Assembly: GCA_964434955.1 (NCBI GenBank)
Contig: CAYSXI010000206.1
Location: 1-8,859 of the forward strand
Source of the DNA: JANQLU01 sp964434955
Lineage (GTDB): Bacteria > Planctomycetota > Planctomycetia > Pirellulales > Pirellulaceae
DNA length: 8,859 bases
Reading direction: 5' to 3'
Below are positions 1 through 6,876 of this stretch, in pieces (position 1 is the stretch's first letter; each line of letters begins with the position of its first letter). The notes below the pieces were generated by a model. That model worked only from the letters and a program-made list of their open reading frames with translations, had not been told where the DNA came from and did no database searches. Position numbers and translations under genes: made by a program.

Positions 1-2
1 AA

Positions 3-1775
3 AAATATGCACAAGCCAATCCGCATTCAATGGGTGCCTGGGATTCCGGATCCAAAACCCACGTCGCTTCGATGAGTGACGGTGATTTCTATTCCAGCGA
101 ACAGTCGCATGTGATGGCGGGTGCAGGTGACGTCACCATCGAATTCGTTGCCCCGGATGGTAACGCGTCTCCGCTACGTAGTCCGGTAACACTGCAAGAA
201 GGTGAAGTCATAGATGCTTCTCGGATGAATTGCAGCCTGCTTCGCCAGTTTGTAGCGAGCGAAATCGAAAATGCCAAAGAACAGGACCTACTGCTTTCGT
301 TGCATATGAAGGCAACCATGATGAAGGTCTCAGATCCGATCATTTTCGGGCATGTCGTTAGCGTGTATTACCAGGATGTTTTTGAAAAGTATTCCGAGAA
401 GCTGGAGAGCTTGGGGGTCGAACCCAACAACGGGATCGGAGATCTGTACCAAAAAATCGAAACGCTGGACTCACAGGAACAACAGGAAATTAAATCGGCC
501 GTTGAGGCGGTCTACGAGAAACGTCCGCGACTGGCCATGGTTGATTCAGACCGAGGGATCACCAATCTTCATGTTCCCAGCGATGTGATTATCGATGCTT
601 CCATGCCGGCAGCGATTCGTTCTTCGGGGAAAATGTGGGGGCCTGACGGGAAACTGCATGATACCAAAGCGATTATCCCGGATCGGAATTACGCGGGCGT
701 CTACCAGGCCGTCATTGATTTTTGCAAAGAGCACGGCGCTTTCGATGTGACAACCATGGGCAACGTTTCTAACGTTGGCTTGATGGCCCAGAAGGCGGAA
801 GAGTACGGATCGCATGACAAAACGTTCGAATTGGCCGAAGCTGGCACGGTTCGAGTTGTTGACTCCCAAGGTGAAACGTTGATGCAGCATGATGTCGCGC
901 AAGGAGACATTTGGCGAATGTGCCAAACCAAGGATGCGCCGATTCGTGACTGGGTGAAATTGGCCGTTGGCCGAGCAAGAGCAACGGGCTCGATGGCGAT
1001 TTTCTGGTTGGATAAAAATCGTGCGCATGATGCAATCTTGATTGGGAAGGTCAACGAGTACCTTCAGGATCATGATACCGATGGATTGGAAATCGAAGTT
1101 TTGGCCCCGGTGGATGCGGCCAAGTTGACCTGTCAACGATGCAAGGATGGACTCGATACGATTTCCGTCACGGGTAATGTTCTGCGGGATTACCTGACCG
1201 ACCTGTTCCCGATTCTTGAGTTGGGGACCAGCGCCAAGATGCTTTCGATTGTTCCGCTGCTAGCCGGAGGCGGTTTGTACGAAACGGGCGCCGGGGGTTC
1301 TGCTCCCAAGCATGTCCAGCAGTTTCTCGAGGAAGGCCACTTGCGTTGGGACTCGCTCGGTGAGTTTTTGGCGCTTTCCGTTTCTTTGGAGGACCTTGGA
1401 AACAAGACGGGCAATGAGAGGTTGCTGGTGATTGCCGATGGATTGGACAAGGCAAATGGACTCTACCTGGCAAATGACAAAGCGCCGTCGCGAAAAGTAA
1501 ATGAGTTGGACAATCGTGGGACGCATTTCTATCTGGCGCTTTATTGGGCTCAAGCCCTTGCGGAACAGACGCAAGACTCGGAATTGGCCGCCGGATTCAA
1601 GCCAGTCGCCGACGCCCTTCAGGAAAATGAGGGTAAGATTGTCGAAGAGTTGAACGCGGCCCAAGGAAGCGAAATGGAAATCGGCGGTTATTTCCATCCC
1701 TCGGATGAGCTTTGTGCCCAGGCGATGCGACCAAGTGAAACGTTGAACTCGATTATTGCGAGCTGCCCGTCATAG
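3..1775 (+). CDS. icd: Monomeric NADP-dependent isocitrate dehydrogenase, 3' part (5' end outside window)
   Basis: This enzyme converts isocitrate to 2-oxoglutarate and CO2 with NADP+ in the cytosolic TCA cycle. The frame is open to the left edge, so the ATG at 30 is internal; nine codons (KYAQANPHS) precede it. 590 residues are visible; the family is ~740 residues, so ~150 N-terminal residues are missing. Counting that ATG as 1, all active-site residues I recall from the Azotobacter vinelandii enzyme fall at a constant offset of 161: Lys94 (K255), Asp189 in VIIDASMPA (D350, metal), Tyr259 (Y420), Arg386/Asp387/Asp391 in VLRDYLTDLFP (R547, D548, D552), His428 (H589), Arg439 (R600) and Arg488 (R649). 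The substrate-binding Ser/Asn/Arg cluster around 132-145 lies outside the window. It should be a functional gene. It is the monomeric family, unrelated in length to the ~420-aa homodimeric Icd. The next gene is 250 bp away, so no operon is evident. Confidence 0.97.
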   Translation, partial: KYAQANPHSMGAWDSGSKTHVASMSDGDFYSSEQSHVMAGAGDVTIEFVAPDGNASPLRSPVTLQEGEVIDASRMNCSLLRQFVASEIENAKEQDLLLSLHMKATMMKVSDPIIFGHVVSVYYQDVFEKYSEKLESLGVEPNNGIGDLYQKIETLDSQEQQEIKSAVEAVYEKRPRLAMVDSDRGITNLHVPSDVIIDASMPAAIRSSGKMWGPDGKLHDTKAIIPDRNYAGVYQAVIDFCKEHGAFDVTTMGNVSNVGLMAQKAEEYGSHDKTFELAEAGTVRVVDSQGETLMQHDVAQGDIWRMCQTKDAPIRDWVKLAVGRARATGSMAIFWLDKNRAHDAILIGKVNEYLQDHDTDGLEIEVLAPVDAAKLTCQRCKDGLDTISVTGNVLRDYLTDLFPILELGTSAKMLSIVPLLAGGGLYETGAGGSAPKHVQQFLEEGHLRWDSLGEFLALSVSLEDLGNKTGNERLLVIADGLDKANGLYLANDKAPSRKVNELDNRGTHFYLALYWAQALAEQTQDSELAAGFKPVADALQENEGKIVEELNAAQGSEMEIGGYFHPSDELCAQAMRPSETLNSIIASCPS

Positions 1776-1796
1776 TCGAAATCAAGCTCCAACCGG

Positions 1797-1844
1797 CCAG
1801 GTGGCTCACCAGGTGGCTCACCAGGTGGCTCACCAGGTAACTCA
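1797..1844. repeat. 12-bp tandem repeat, four copies, after the isocitrate dehydrogenase gene
   Basis: Three identical head-to-tail copies of ccaggtggctca (1797-1808, 1809-1820, 1821-1832) are followed by a fourth with two changes (1833-1844, ccaggtaactca). Each unit contains the small inverted repeat ggtg-gct-cacc, so the array can fold into alternative short hairpins; the last copy can also pair cacca with tggtg at 1845-1849. It begins 21 bp after the stop codon and has no T-run, so it is not a classical intrinsic terminator, though it could protect or shape the mRNA 3' end. Confidence 0.85.
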
Positions 1845-2025
1845 TTGGTGCGATATCGTTCACGGAAAGTAACGTCAACGAAACTTCGATCGATTTTCCA
1901 GATTCCTGATGGGCGCTCCCGGTTCGATTACAATACGACTAGGGGTTCAACGAAGACCGAATGGATCCCTTGATCATCGTAGCTTGATTGTTTTTGCTTC
2001 TTGAAGATCGAAGACGGAAGAAGTA

Positions 2026-3231
2026 ATGAGTCAGACACCGACGTTGTGGTATATCCGAGTTAACGAGGCCAACTATGGGCCCTATGATTCGAATCAACTT
2101 CGGCAACTCGCCAAGAACAATCAAATCAATTCGCAGACGCTTATTTTGAAGCAGGGAACTCAGAAGTGGATTCCGGCTTCGCAAATCAAAGGCTTGCTTG
2201 ATGGTGGCTCGACAACCACGGGCGCCGGTGGAACCGGGGCAAGTGCGGGCGCAGGAGCGACAACTCCCCAGGTTTCTTCAGGAAACCTTCCGGCATCAAC
2301 GCCGAGCCACCCAACGACTGCGCCAAGTACAGCAGGCGGATGGCAAGATTTGGGAGTGGCCGGAATGTCACCCGGGCAACCGGTTCAAACGCCAACCGGC
2401 TACGCCACCCAGAATCCGACCACCGGCAATCCGGCGACGCCCGGAAATTCCGCGAATCCTTATGCGTCGCCAAGTGCCTCCACGAGCGGCCCCACCGTTG
2501 GGTCGCGACAAATTCAATTGGAACGCCTCGATGTTCGTGAGGGGTACGTAAAACTCCTGGGCTCGTTGCTTTATGGAATGCTCGGCATCCTGTTTCTGTT
2601 TGCCGTCACCCAACTAATCGCGAAGCTCATGGTGGGGACGATGCTGTTCGAATCGGGGTTTGATCCTGATCGTCCTGACGCGGCATTTGGCATGTTGTTT
2701 TTGGTCGGCTGCATGGTCATCCTTCTTGGTATCGCCGCGTTTTTTGTGATTGTCGCGATCGCGGTCACGCTCATCATGATTTGGCAGACTTCGGCAAGCA
2801 GCCGGAAAAACGGTTATCCGGCGATTGCCATCGGCTGCATGGTCTTTGGCGTGATCGGGTTTTTCGGAATTTTTGTTCTTGCATTTGGACAAGTTCAGGA
2901 GCCGTTGATATTTGAGGTGATCGGATGGGTGGCTGGAGGGATCTTTGCCGCGTACATCATTCCAATTGCGCTGATGATTGAAAGATGGCAAAAAAGTAAG
3001 CGCAGACCGGCAGTCAAACATCTATCGATGATTGTCTGCGGTTGTTTTGCAGCAAGCATGCTGGCATCGGCCGCGGACTTGATTCAGGCCAACTTCCTTC
3101 CCGAAGCGGTTCCGGGCGAAATGTCGGTTGCTGTCGTTCTCAGTGCGGGGCTCGGCATTGTGGGCGCTTGTTTGTACATGGCCGCAATGGGCTGTAGTGC
3201 GTATAGCTGTATCGCCATTGCCAAACGTTAA
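2026..3231 (+). CDS. GYF_2-domain multi-pass membrane protein
   Basis: This is a 401-residue protein of unknown function. Residues 7-58 match the GYF_2 (DUF4339) pattern: WYIRVNEANYGPYDSNQL, then a short helix, TLILKQGTQKW and IPA. This compact domain is thought to bind peptides or partner proteins and is common on planctomycete membrane proteins. Residues ~60-160 are a Gly/Ser/Thr/Pro-rich, probably disordered linker. The C-terminal half has about six hydrophobic segments (about 176-200, 222-254, 264-288, 296-318, 333-352 and 367-398), with basic residues RWQKSKRR at 320-327 in one loop. The GYF_2 domain lacks a signal peptide and is probably cytosolic. The ATG at 2026 follows a purine-rich ggaag at 2016-2020. 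A weak -10-like tacaat lies at 1929-1934 but no good -35 is seen. The gene stands alone and ends before a hairpin terminator. The membrane part is not a family I recognise. Confidence 0.88.
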   Translation: MSQTPTLWYIRVNEANYGPYDSNQLRQLAKNNQINSQTLILKQGTQKWIPASQIKGLLDGGSTTTGAGGTGASAGAGATTPQVSSGNLPASTPSHPTTAPSTAGGWQDLGVAGMSPGQPVQTPTGYATQNPTTGNPATPGNSANPYASPSASTSGPTVGSRQIQLERLDVREGYVKLLGSLLYGMLGILFLFAVTQLIAKLMVGTMLFESGFDPDRPDAAFGMLFLVGCMVILLGIAAFFVIVAIAVTLIMIWQTSASSRKNGYPAIAIGCMVFGVIGFFGIFVLAFGQVQEPLIFEVIGWVAGGIFAAYIIPIALMIERWQKSKRRPAVKHLSMIVCGCFAASMLASAADLIQANFLPEAVPGEMSVAVVLSAGLGIVGACLYMAAMGCSAYSCIAIAKR

Positions 3232-3261
3232 TTTCTAGCGATGTGCCCTTCGCTGAAAGGA

Positions 3262-3290
3262 AAAAGGCGTGACTCGACGCCACGCCTTTT
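3262..3290. terminator. Bidirectional intrinsic terminator between convergent genes
   Basis: Perfect 10-bp inverted repeat: aaaaggcgtg (3262-3271), a 9-nt loop, then cacgcctttt (3281-3290). Reading plus, the stem ends in TTTT; reading minus, it ends in TTTTT. It sits 30 bp after the stop of the GYF_2 gene and 33 bp after the stop of the minus-strand 88-aa gene, so it can serve both transcripts. Confidence 0.88.
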
Positions 3291-3323
3291 CGAATGCTTT
3301 TGATCGTTGAGAAATGCTTTCCG

Positions 3324-3590
3324 CTAACCAAAAAGCATTTTGTAGGCGCCGAAGCCAAGGCAAAAAACACCGCCGATCACTCGAACGATCGAAAGAAACA
3401 ATGCGGTTCCACCAGAGTATTGAGTTCCAAATTTGTCTCGCGCCTGGCCTCGAACCAAGCCGAGAATTCCGAACCCCAAAATGACGCCCCCCAGAGCAAG
3501 GAAAATTCCTCCGAGCACCAGCGGGTTTTGGCCGAGCCATTGATTGAGTTCGCTGTCTGCTTGGGCGAGCCAAGTCGAAACGTCAAACAT
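3324..3590 (-). CDS. Small two-helix membrane protein
   Basis: An 88-residue protein of unknown function. It has a short amphipathic N-terminus (MFDVSTWLAQADSELNQWLG), a glycine-rich membrane segment at about 24-46, a short basic loop (RGQARDKF, 48-55) and a second membrane segment at about 62-86, so both ends probably lie on the same side of the membrane. The ATG at 3590 is preceded by agagga (3606-3601 on the minus strand) with a 10-nt gap, a plausible ribosome site. It starts only 32 bp after the stop of the upstream lipoprotein gene, so the two are very likely co-transcribed and share the terminator at 3262-3290. I do not recognise the family. The Gly spacing in both helices suggests tight packing or oligomerisation, which is inference. 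Confidence 0.8.
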   Translation of the reverse strand: MFDVSTWLAQADSELNQWLGQNPLVLGGIFLALGGVILGFGILGLVRGQARDKFGTQYSGGTALFLSIVRVIGGVFCLGFGAYKMLFG

Positions 3591-3622
3591 GGATGATCAT
3601 TCCTCTGTCGATATGAGGCCGT

Positions 3623-4222
3623 TTATTTTTTCTTGGTGGCTTCTTTGGGCGGGTCTTGCTTTGCGTCGTCCTTCTTGGAAGAAACCGACTGAAAGCTCTT
3701 AATGACCTTTTGAAGATTTTCTTTGTTCCCCTCAAATTTCGAGGCCAAAGTCCAAGCCAAAATCTGATGAATCTGGCCATCGATTTCTACGGTCGTATGG
3801 AGGTAGACCGCGTTGATGCCTTCGACTTTTCCACGGATTTCATATTGGATTCCTTTTTGACCATCGATGGTAACTTCGGTGGGACCCGTGGCTTTTGCGC
3901 CGGCGGCATTCTGCATCAAAGCTTCGCGGGTGATTTCCGAATGTTTCTCGATCGAAATTCCACCCAAACCTGTCGAGCGAAGTGAACTACGGGTTTCTGA
4001 AAGCACAATCAAGTACATTTCCTGGCGAAGCAGGGCGACCTGAAGTTGAGCTTCGTCGTTGAGATCTTTCCGCGAAGACCAATTTCCGGGGATCGTTACC
4101 TGGAACTTTCCATCTTTGGTTTTGACGGTCTTCGGTTCACCAACTCCACAGCCCGAAAAACTAACCAGGCAAACCGCCGCGATGAGTGCCAGTCCAAGAT
4201 GCATTTTAATTTTGAGAATCAT
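3623..4222 (-). CDS. Predicted lipoprotein, PsbP/DcrB-like
   Basis: A 199-residue protein starting at the ATG at 4222. The frame is open further, to a TTG at 4258, but this ATG gives a clean signal peptide: MILKIKM, a hydrophobic core LGLALIAAVCLV, then FSGC with Cys25 as the probable lipid-bearing residue (Phe at -3 is less usual than Leu). No strong ribosome site precedes any candidate start. The mature part opens with KDGKFQVTIPGNW, and continues with alternating strands including VTIDGQKGIQYEIRG and a final helix LQKVIKSFQSV. This order resembles PsbP/DcrB (DUF1795)-type folds, an inference from pattern only. The tail (about 182-199) is Lys/Asp/Pro rich and probably disordered. It is the first gene of a pair with the 88-aa membrane protein, suggesting a shared envelope role. 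Function unknown. Confidence 0.85.
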   Translation of the reverse strand: MILKIKMHLGLALIAAVCLVSFSGCGVGEPKTVKTKDGKFQVTIPGNWSSRKDLNDEAQLQVALLRQEMYLIVLSETRSSLRSTGLGGISIEKHSEITREALMQNAAGAKATGPTEVTIDGQKGIQYEIRGKVEGINAVYLHTTVEIDGQIHQILAWTLASKFEGNKENLQKVIKSFQSVSSKKDDAKQDPPKEATKKK

Positions 4223-4354
4223 AATCCGAATCCGTTTACCGATGAATTCAACCAACAAAAGATGAGAACTGCCTACAGCATCGACGATCCTATGTGAAAA
4301 GTCAAAGCCATTCGAAGGTCCAGGCCAAATTAGGTGTACGAATCGATTCGCGAT

Positions 4355-5233
4355 TCAGCTTCGGCCGGGTCCGTCGGTCCCCGGTTCAAGTGGCTGGGGC
4401 CGATTGACAAGCGTGACCAGCACGTAGGAAATGATCATCAACAAATACCAGGCACCCAGTTTCGATGGTGAAACCGGTGCCCAGCCGGACATTTGACTGG
4501 GATAAAGCCATGCCCGCGAATAGGTCCCGATGTTTTCGGCGAACCAGATAAATAATGCCACGAGGAAGAACCCGACAAGTAGCGGCATTTTATGGCGATA
4601 CCGAAAAACACGGAAATGGACCCAGCAGCGAAAGTAGATGGTGATGGTGGCTGCAAACAAGACCCACCGAAAATCCCAAATGTAATGGTGGGTAAAAAAA
4701 TTCGCATAGATTCCAAAGCACAAGACAATCGTCGCCCAGAACACCGGATAGCGCGAATACTTGATATCAAAAAGCCGATGGATCCGGGCAATGTAGCTTC
4801 CGACAGCCGCATACATGAATCCGGAGAAAAGCGGCACACCACCAATTCGGAAGAAATTTTCCTCGGGATAAACCCACGAGCCGACGTGAGTTTTGAAGAG
4901 CTCCATCACTGTACCTATCAAGTGATAGATCAAGATGACTTTGACTTCGCCTTTGGTTTCCAGGCGTCCCACAATCATCGTGATCTGGATGGCGAGGCTT
5001 GCCAAAAAAAGGAAATCGTATCGCCTCAGGGGCACGTTTTCGGGATAAAAAAAATGGGTGCCCAAAAGCAAGCCCAGCATCGCAGCGCCAAATAGGCACG
5101 CCCAAGCCTGCTTCAAACCGAATACCAGAAATTCAACCCCGCCCGCACTGAGTCCATGGCGCGGTAATCGATCCAGAAACGCATGCGCCTTCTGGTCAAT
5201 GAATTTTTCGACGCTGGTAAACGGACGTTTCAT
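4355..5233 (-). CDS. DUF817 family integral membrane protein
   Basis: A 292-residue multi-pass membrane protein that I recognise as DUF817 (Bacillus subtilis YoaT family). Diagnostic stretches are FLVFGLKQAWACLFGA (35-50), KTHVGSWVYPE (114-124), GVPLFSGFMYAAVGSYIAR (132-150), FFTHHYIWDFRW (179-190) and ENIGTYSRAWLYP (233-245). About eight hydrophobic segments are visible. The conserved His, Glu, Asp and Arg residues within or next to the helices look like an enzyme or transporter active site, but the function is not established. Length is normal for the family and the gene looks intact. The ATG at 5233 has only a weak ribosome site (ggatcgg directly before it). A -10-like TATGAT lies about 27 bp upstream. 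It is divergent from the 197-aa gene and 132 bp upstream of the lipoprotein gene on the same strand, so co-transcription is possible but not shown. Confidence 0.9.
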   Translation of the reverse strand: MKRPFTSVEKFIDQKAHAFLDRLPRHGLSAGGVEFLVFGLKQAWACLFGAAMLGLLLGTHFFYPENVPLRRYDFLFLASLAIQITMIVGRLETKGEVKVILIYHLIGTVMELFKTHVGSWVYPEENFFRIGGVPLFSGFMYAAVGSYIARIHRLFDIKYSRYPVFWATIVLCFGIYANFFTHHYIWDFRWVLFAATITIYFRCWVHFRVFRYRHKMPLLVGFFLVALFIWFAENIGTYSRAWLYPSQMSGWAPVSPSKLGAWYLLMIISYVLVTLVNRPQPLEPGTDGPGRS

Positions 5234-5260
5234 CCGATCCAGACTAACACAGAACCAAGG

Positions 5261-5289
5261 ATCATAAATAGTGACTTGGTCTGCGAAAC
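5261..5289 (-). promoter_or_regulatory. Possible promoter for the DUF817 gene (weak)
   Basis: On the minus strand TATGAT (5266-5261) matches five of six bases of a sigma-70 -10 box and lies 27 bp before the ATG. The -35 position (about 5284-5289) is poor, so this rests almost entirely on the -10 box. The left arm of the hairpin at 5280-5317 covers the -35 position. Confidence 0.25.
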
Positions 5290-5317
5290 CTCGTCCGTGT
5301 TCAACGGACGTCGCAGA
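5280..5317. repeat. Large imperfect hairpin in the divergent intergenic region
   Basis: Outer arms tctgcga (5280-5286) and tcgcaga (5311-5317) pair perfectly, and inner arms cgtccgt (5292-5298) and acggacg (5304-5310) pair perfectly around the 5-nt loop gttca. The only imperfection is a 5-nt bulge (aacct, 5287-5291) on the left side, giving 14 base pairs in 38 nt. It lies between two divergent genes, 47 bp from one start and 93 bp from the other. It could be an operator for a dimeric regulator, a DNA cruciform or an RNA structure. Confidence 0.75.
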
Positions 5318-5337
5318 GAATCGACTTGAGCGGTTGA

Positions 5338-5366
5338 TTGTAACGGGTGCGAGGCCTCGTTATCTT
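5338..5366 (+). promoter_or_regulatory. Possible sigma-70-like promoter for the 197-aa membrane protein gene
   Basis: TTGTAA (5338-5343) and TATCTT (5361-5366) each match four of six consensus bases with an exact 17-bp spacer. The spacer contains the 8-bp palindrome gaggcctc (5351-5358). Transcription would start near 5373, leaving a leader of about 37 nt that includes the ribosome site at 5398-5403. Confidence 0.35.
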
Positions 5367-5409
5367 ATCTGGGGGCACGGCGATTGGGTGAACAAACGGA
5401 GAGCAATCG

Positions 5410-6003
5410 ATGTCGGATTCAATAGGAGGTCCACAACAAGAAGATACGCCCGCCAAAAATGGAGCGGCCTCTCCTGTTGGTGTGTGGGCGGTTCGAAAGA
5501 AACTGGTCGTCACGCACGGGGCGACGCTTCCAGCCATTTGCGTCAAGACAGGACGCCCTGCAGATCAGACGATTCCGGTGCGATTCAATTGGCATCCGCC
5601 TCTGTTGATCGTCACGATCTTTTTGGGAGTCGTTGTCTACTTCGTTTTGGCCGCAGTAATGAACAAATCCATCAAAGTGAATTTGCCTTTGTGTGATGAA
5701 TTTGTAAGCAAACGAAAAAAGCGATTGATGTTCGCCAACTTGGCATTGCTCTTTTCGATTGGCTTGTTGGTAACCGGTGTCGTCTTGATCGCCAACCATC
5801 GAGCTGCGGGACCGACAGCAAGTATGGTTTACGCATTCTTGCTTTTGAGCGGTACGCTCGGACTGCTTCTTTTCGTCGTCGTTCGCGCACGAATCGCTCG
5901 CGTTTTGCAACCCATCGAAATCACCGATGAGCTGGGACATTTTCTGGGCGCTCATCCTGAATTTCTCAGCGAAGTTGCCGAGCATCCCGTTGAAGTCCCG
6001 TAA
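5410..6003 (+). CDS. Multi-pass membrane protein of unknown function
   Basis: A 197-residue protein. The N-terminus is polar; residues 26-58 (WAVRKKLVVTHGATLPAICV and following) include Cys44 in ICVKTG. A membrane segment follows at about 63-84, then NLPLCDEF with Cys95 and a very basic stretch KRKKR at 101-105. Further membrane segments lie at about 107-128 and 135-158, followed by a soluble tail ending HPVEVP. The two cysteine stretches, xCVKTG and LPLC, look like halves of a small domain split by a helix; there is no second cysteine in either, so a zinc site is not supported by the sequence alone. The ATG at 5410 follows ggagag (5398-5403) with a 6-nt gap, a good ribosome site. The gene appears monocistronic, with 269 bp before the next. 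I do not recognise a named family. Confidence 0.85.
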   Translation: MSDSIGGPQQEDTPAKNGAASPVGVWAVRKKLVVTHGATLPAICVKTGRPADQTIPVRFNWHPPLLIVTIFLGVVVYFVLAAVMNKSIKVNLPLCDEFVSKRKKRLMFANLALLFSIGLLVTGVVLIANHRAAGPTASMVYAFLLLSGTLGLLLFVVVRARIARVLQPIEITDELGHFLGAHPEFLSEVAEHPVEVP

Positions 6004-6272
6004 AGCGACCCCAGTTTCCGTTTTTCAACGCGGGACCAAGGCATATTCCCAATGCGTGCTTCGGGAGCTAACAAATGGAAGGCGACTTTTGGATGGTCAC
6101 GGTTTTCCGTGGATGGCGTAACCTTGGTTGAGAAGATTTCGCGAAGAGTAATTGATCGGCGCGGCAACATTCCTGGCAAAAGGTTGAGAACGGTTTTCGC
6201 GATCGCTAAACTAACGGTTCACTGCAATATATTTCGAACAAGCATTTTTTGAAAACGACCTGAAGGACGATC
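6004..6272. other. Intergenic region, no supported gene
   Basis: 269 bp between two plus-strand genes. Short frames exist on both strands (for example 6052-6252 plus and 5952-6179 minus), but none has a ribosome site or a protein-like composition. A small hairpin cacgg-tttt-ccgtg lies at 6098-6111, and a likely promoter for the next gene at 6184-6212. No tRNA or terminator with a T-run is visible after the upstream stop. Confidence 0.6.
6184..6212 (+). promoter_or_regulatory. Possible sigma-70-like promoter for the PH-like gene
   Basis: TTGAGA (6184-6189) matches five of six -35 bases and TAAACT (6207-6212) four of six -10 bases, with exactly 17 bp between. The palindrome gcgatcgc (6199-6206) abuts the -10 box and may be chance. 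Predicted leader is about 54 nt and contains the gaagga ribosome site at 6262-6267. Confidence 0.4.
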
Positions 6273-6701
6273 ATGGCAGAAGAAAAAAAAGGTTTTTTCG
6301 CGCGTTGGCTTGAGAAGAACGCAGAGAAAATTCTTCAGATGATTGATACGCAATTGGACGAAGGTGAGGAATTGGAAGATTGGGTGTACGGTCAAACGGC
6401 GCCTAATGAGTTATTGTCCTGGATTCCCATTCTCGATTGGATTCACAGTGCCGGTACCAAACACTACATACTTTGTTTGACCAATAAACGTTTTTTGGCA
6501 ATCAACACCAAAGGCACGTCCAACAAAGTAAAGAACACGCTCGCGGTTCCTCTTTCAAGCGTGACGTCGGTAGAAGTGAGCAATCGACCTTTGACGGCTC
6601 ATCTTTTGGTGACGATGAGCAATGGCAAAACGACCCGGTACAAAGAACTTGATCGAGAGCAAGCGGCGACATTCGCGGGCCAATACGAGACATTGACCTA
6701 G
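6273..6701 (+). CDS. Small cytosolic protein with a PH-like (YokE/bPH-type) domain
   Basis: A 142-residue soluble protein without signal peptide or membrane helix. Residues 1-36 form a charged helix (EKKGFFARWLEKNAEKILQM). From about 62 onward the pattern is that of bacterial PH-like domains: a strand ending in LCLTNKRFLAINTKG (67-81), a basic turn NKVKN, the strand AVPLSSVTSVEVS (91-103), then HLLVTMSNGKTTRYKEL (110-126) and a closing helix DREQAATFAGQYETL. The TNKRxLxI phrase followed by PLSSVxSV is typical of this fold. Such domains often bind lipids or proteins, but the ligand here is unknown. The ATG at 6273 follows gaagga (6262-6267) with a 5-nt gap, a strong ribosome site. The gene is flanked by gaps on both sides and is probably transcribed alone, with a hairpin 9 bp after its stop. 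Confidence 0.82.
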   Translation: MAEEKKGFFARWLEKNAEKILQMIDTQLDEGEELEDWVYGQTAPNELLSWIPILDWIHSAGTKHYILCLTNKRFLAINTKGTSNKVKNTLAVPLSSVTSVEVSNRPLTAHLLVTMSNGKTTRYKELDREQAATFAGQYETLT

Positions 6702-6709
6702 CGGTTGGT

Positions 6710-6734
6710 GAGTTCATGCATCCTTCGTGAACTC
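6710..6734 (+). terminator. Hairpin after the PH-like gene, possible terminator
   Basis: Arms gagttca (6710-6716) and tgaactc (6728-6734) pair perfectly. Two more pairs (one G-T wobble) extend the stem to nine around the loop catcctt. It begins 9 bp after the stop codon. There is no T-run afterwards, so it may be an mRNA end stabiliser or a Rho-assisted site instead of an intrinsic terminator. Confidence 0.5.
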
Positions 6735-6876
6735 GAATGTGCCCACATATTCCAAAGCAACTCCATTTGTGGGAATAAAAGTTGCGCTTCTTGGCTCATC
6801 TTGATGAACCGCCGGGGTGAACGACCTGGCGGATTCTTTTGTTCCATCGATTCGAATTGTTTGAACTGGATTCGCA

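Noticed and set aside
546..1136. Minus-strand frame of 196 codons inside the isocitrate dehydrogenase gene.
   Set aside because: Shadow of a strongly conserved gene; composition and lack of any family pattern indicate no coding role.
4340..4356. Palindrome gaatcgattc and an overlapping gaatcg/cgattc stem at the end of the DUF817 gene.
   Set aside because: It overlaps the stop codon, has no T-run, and is short enough to be chance.
5419..5985. Minus-strand frame of 188 codons opposite the 197-aa membrane protein gene.
   Set aside because: The plus frame has a good ribosome site and clear membrane helices; the antisense frame is polar with no domain pattern.
6199..6206. gcgatcgc octamer, like the HIP1 palindrome of cyanobacteria.
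   Set aside because: A single 8-bp palindrome is expected by chance, and nothing else points to a cyanobacterium.
6052..6252. 66-codon plus-strand frame in the gap before the PH-like gene.
   Set aside because: No ribosome site, no recognisable pattern, and the candidate promoter for the next gene lies inside it.
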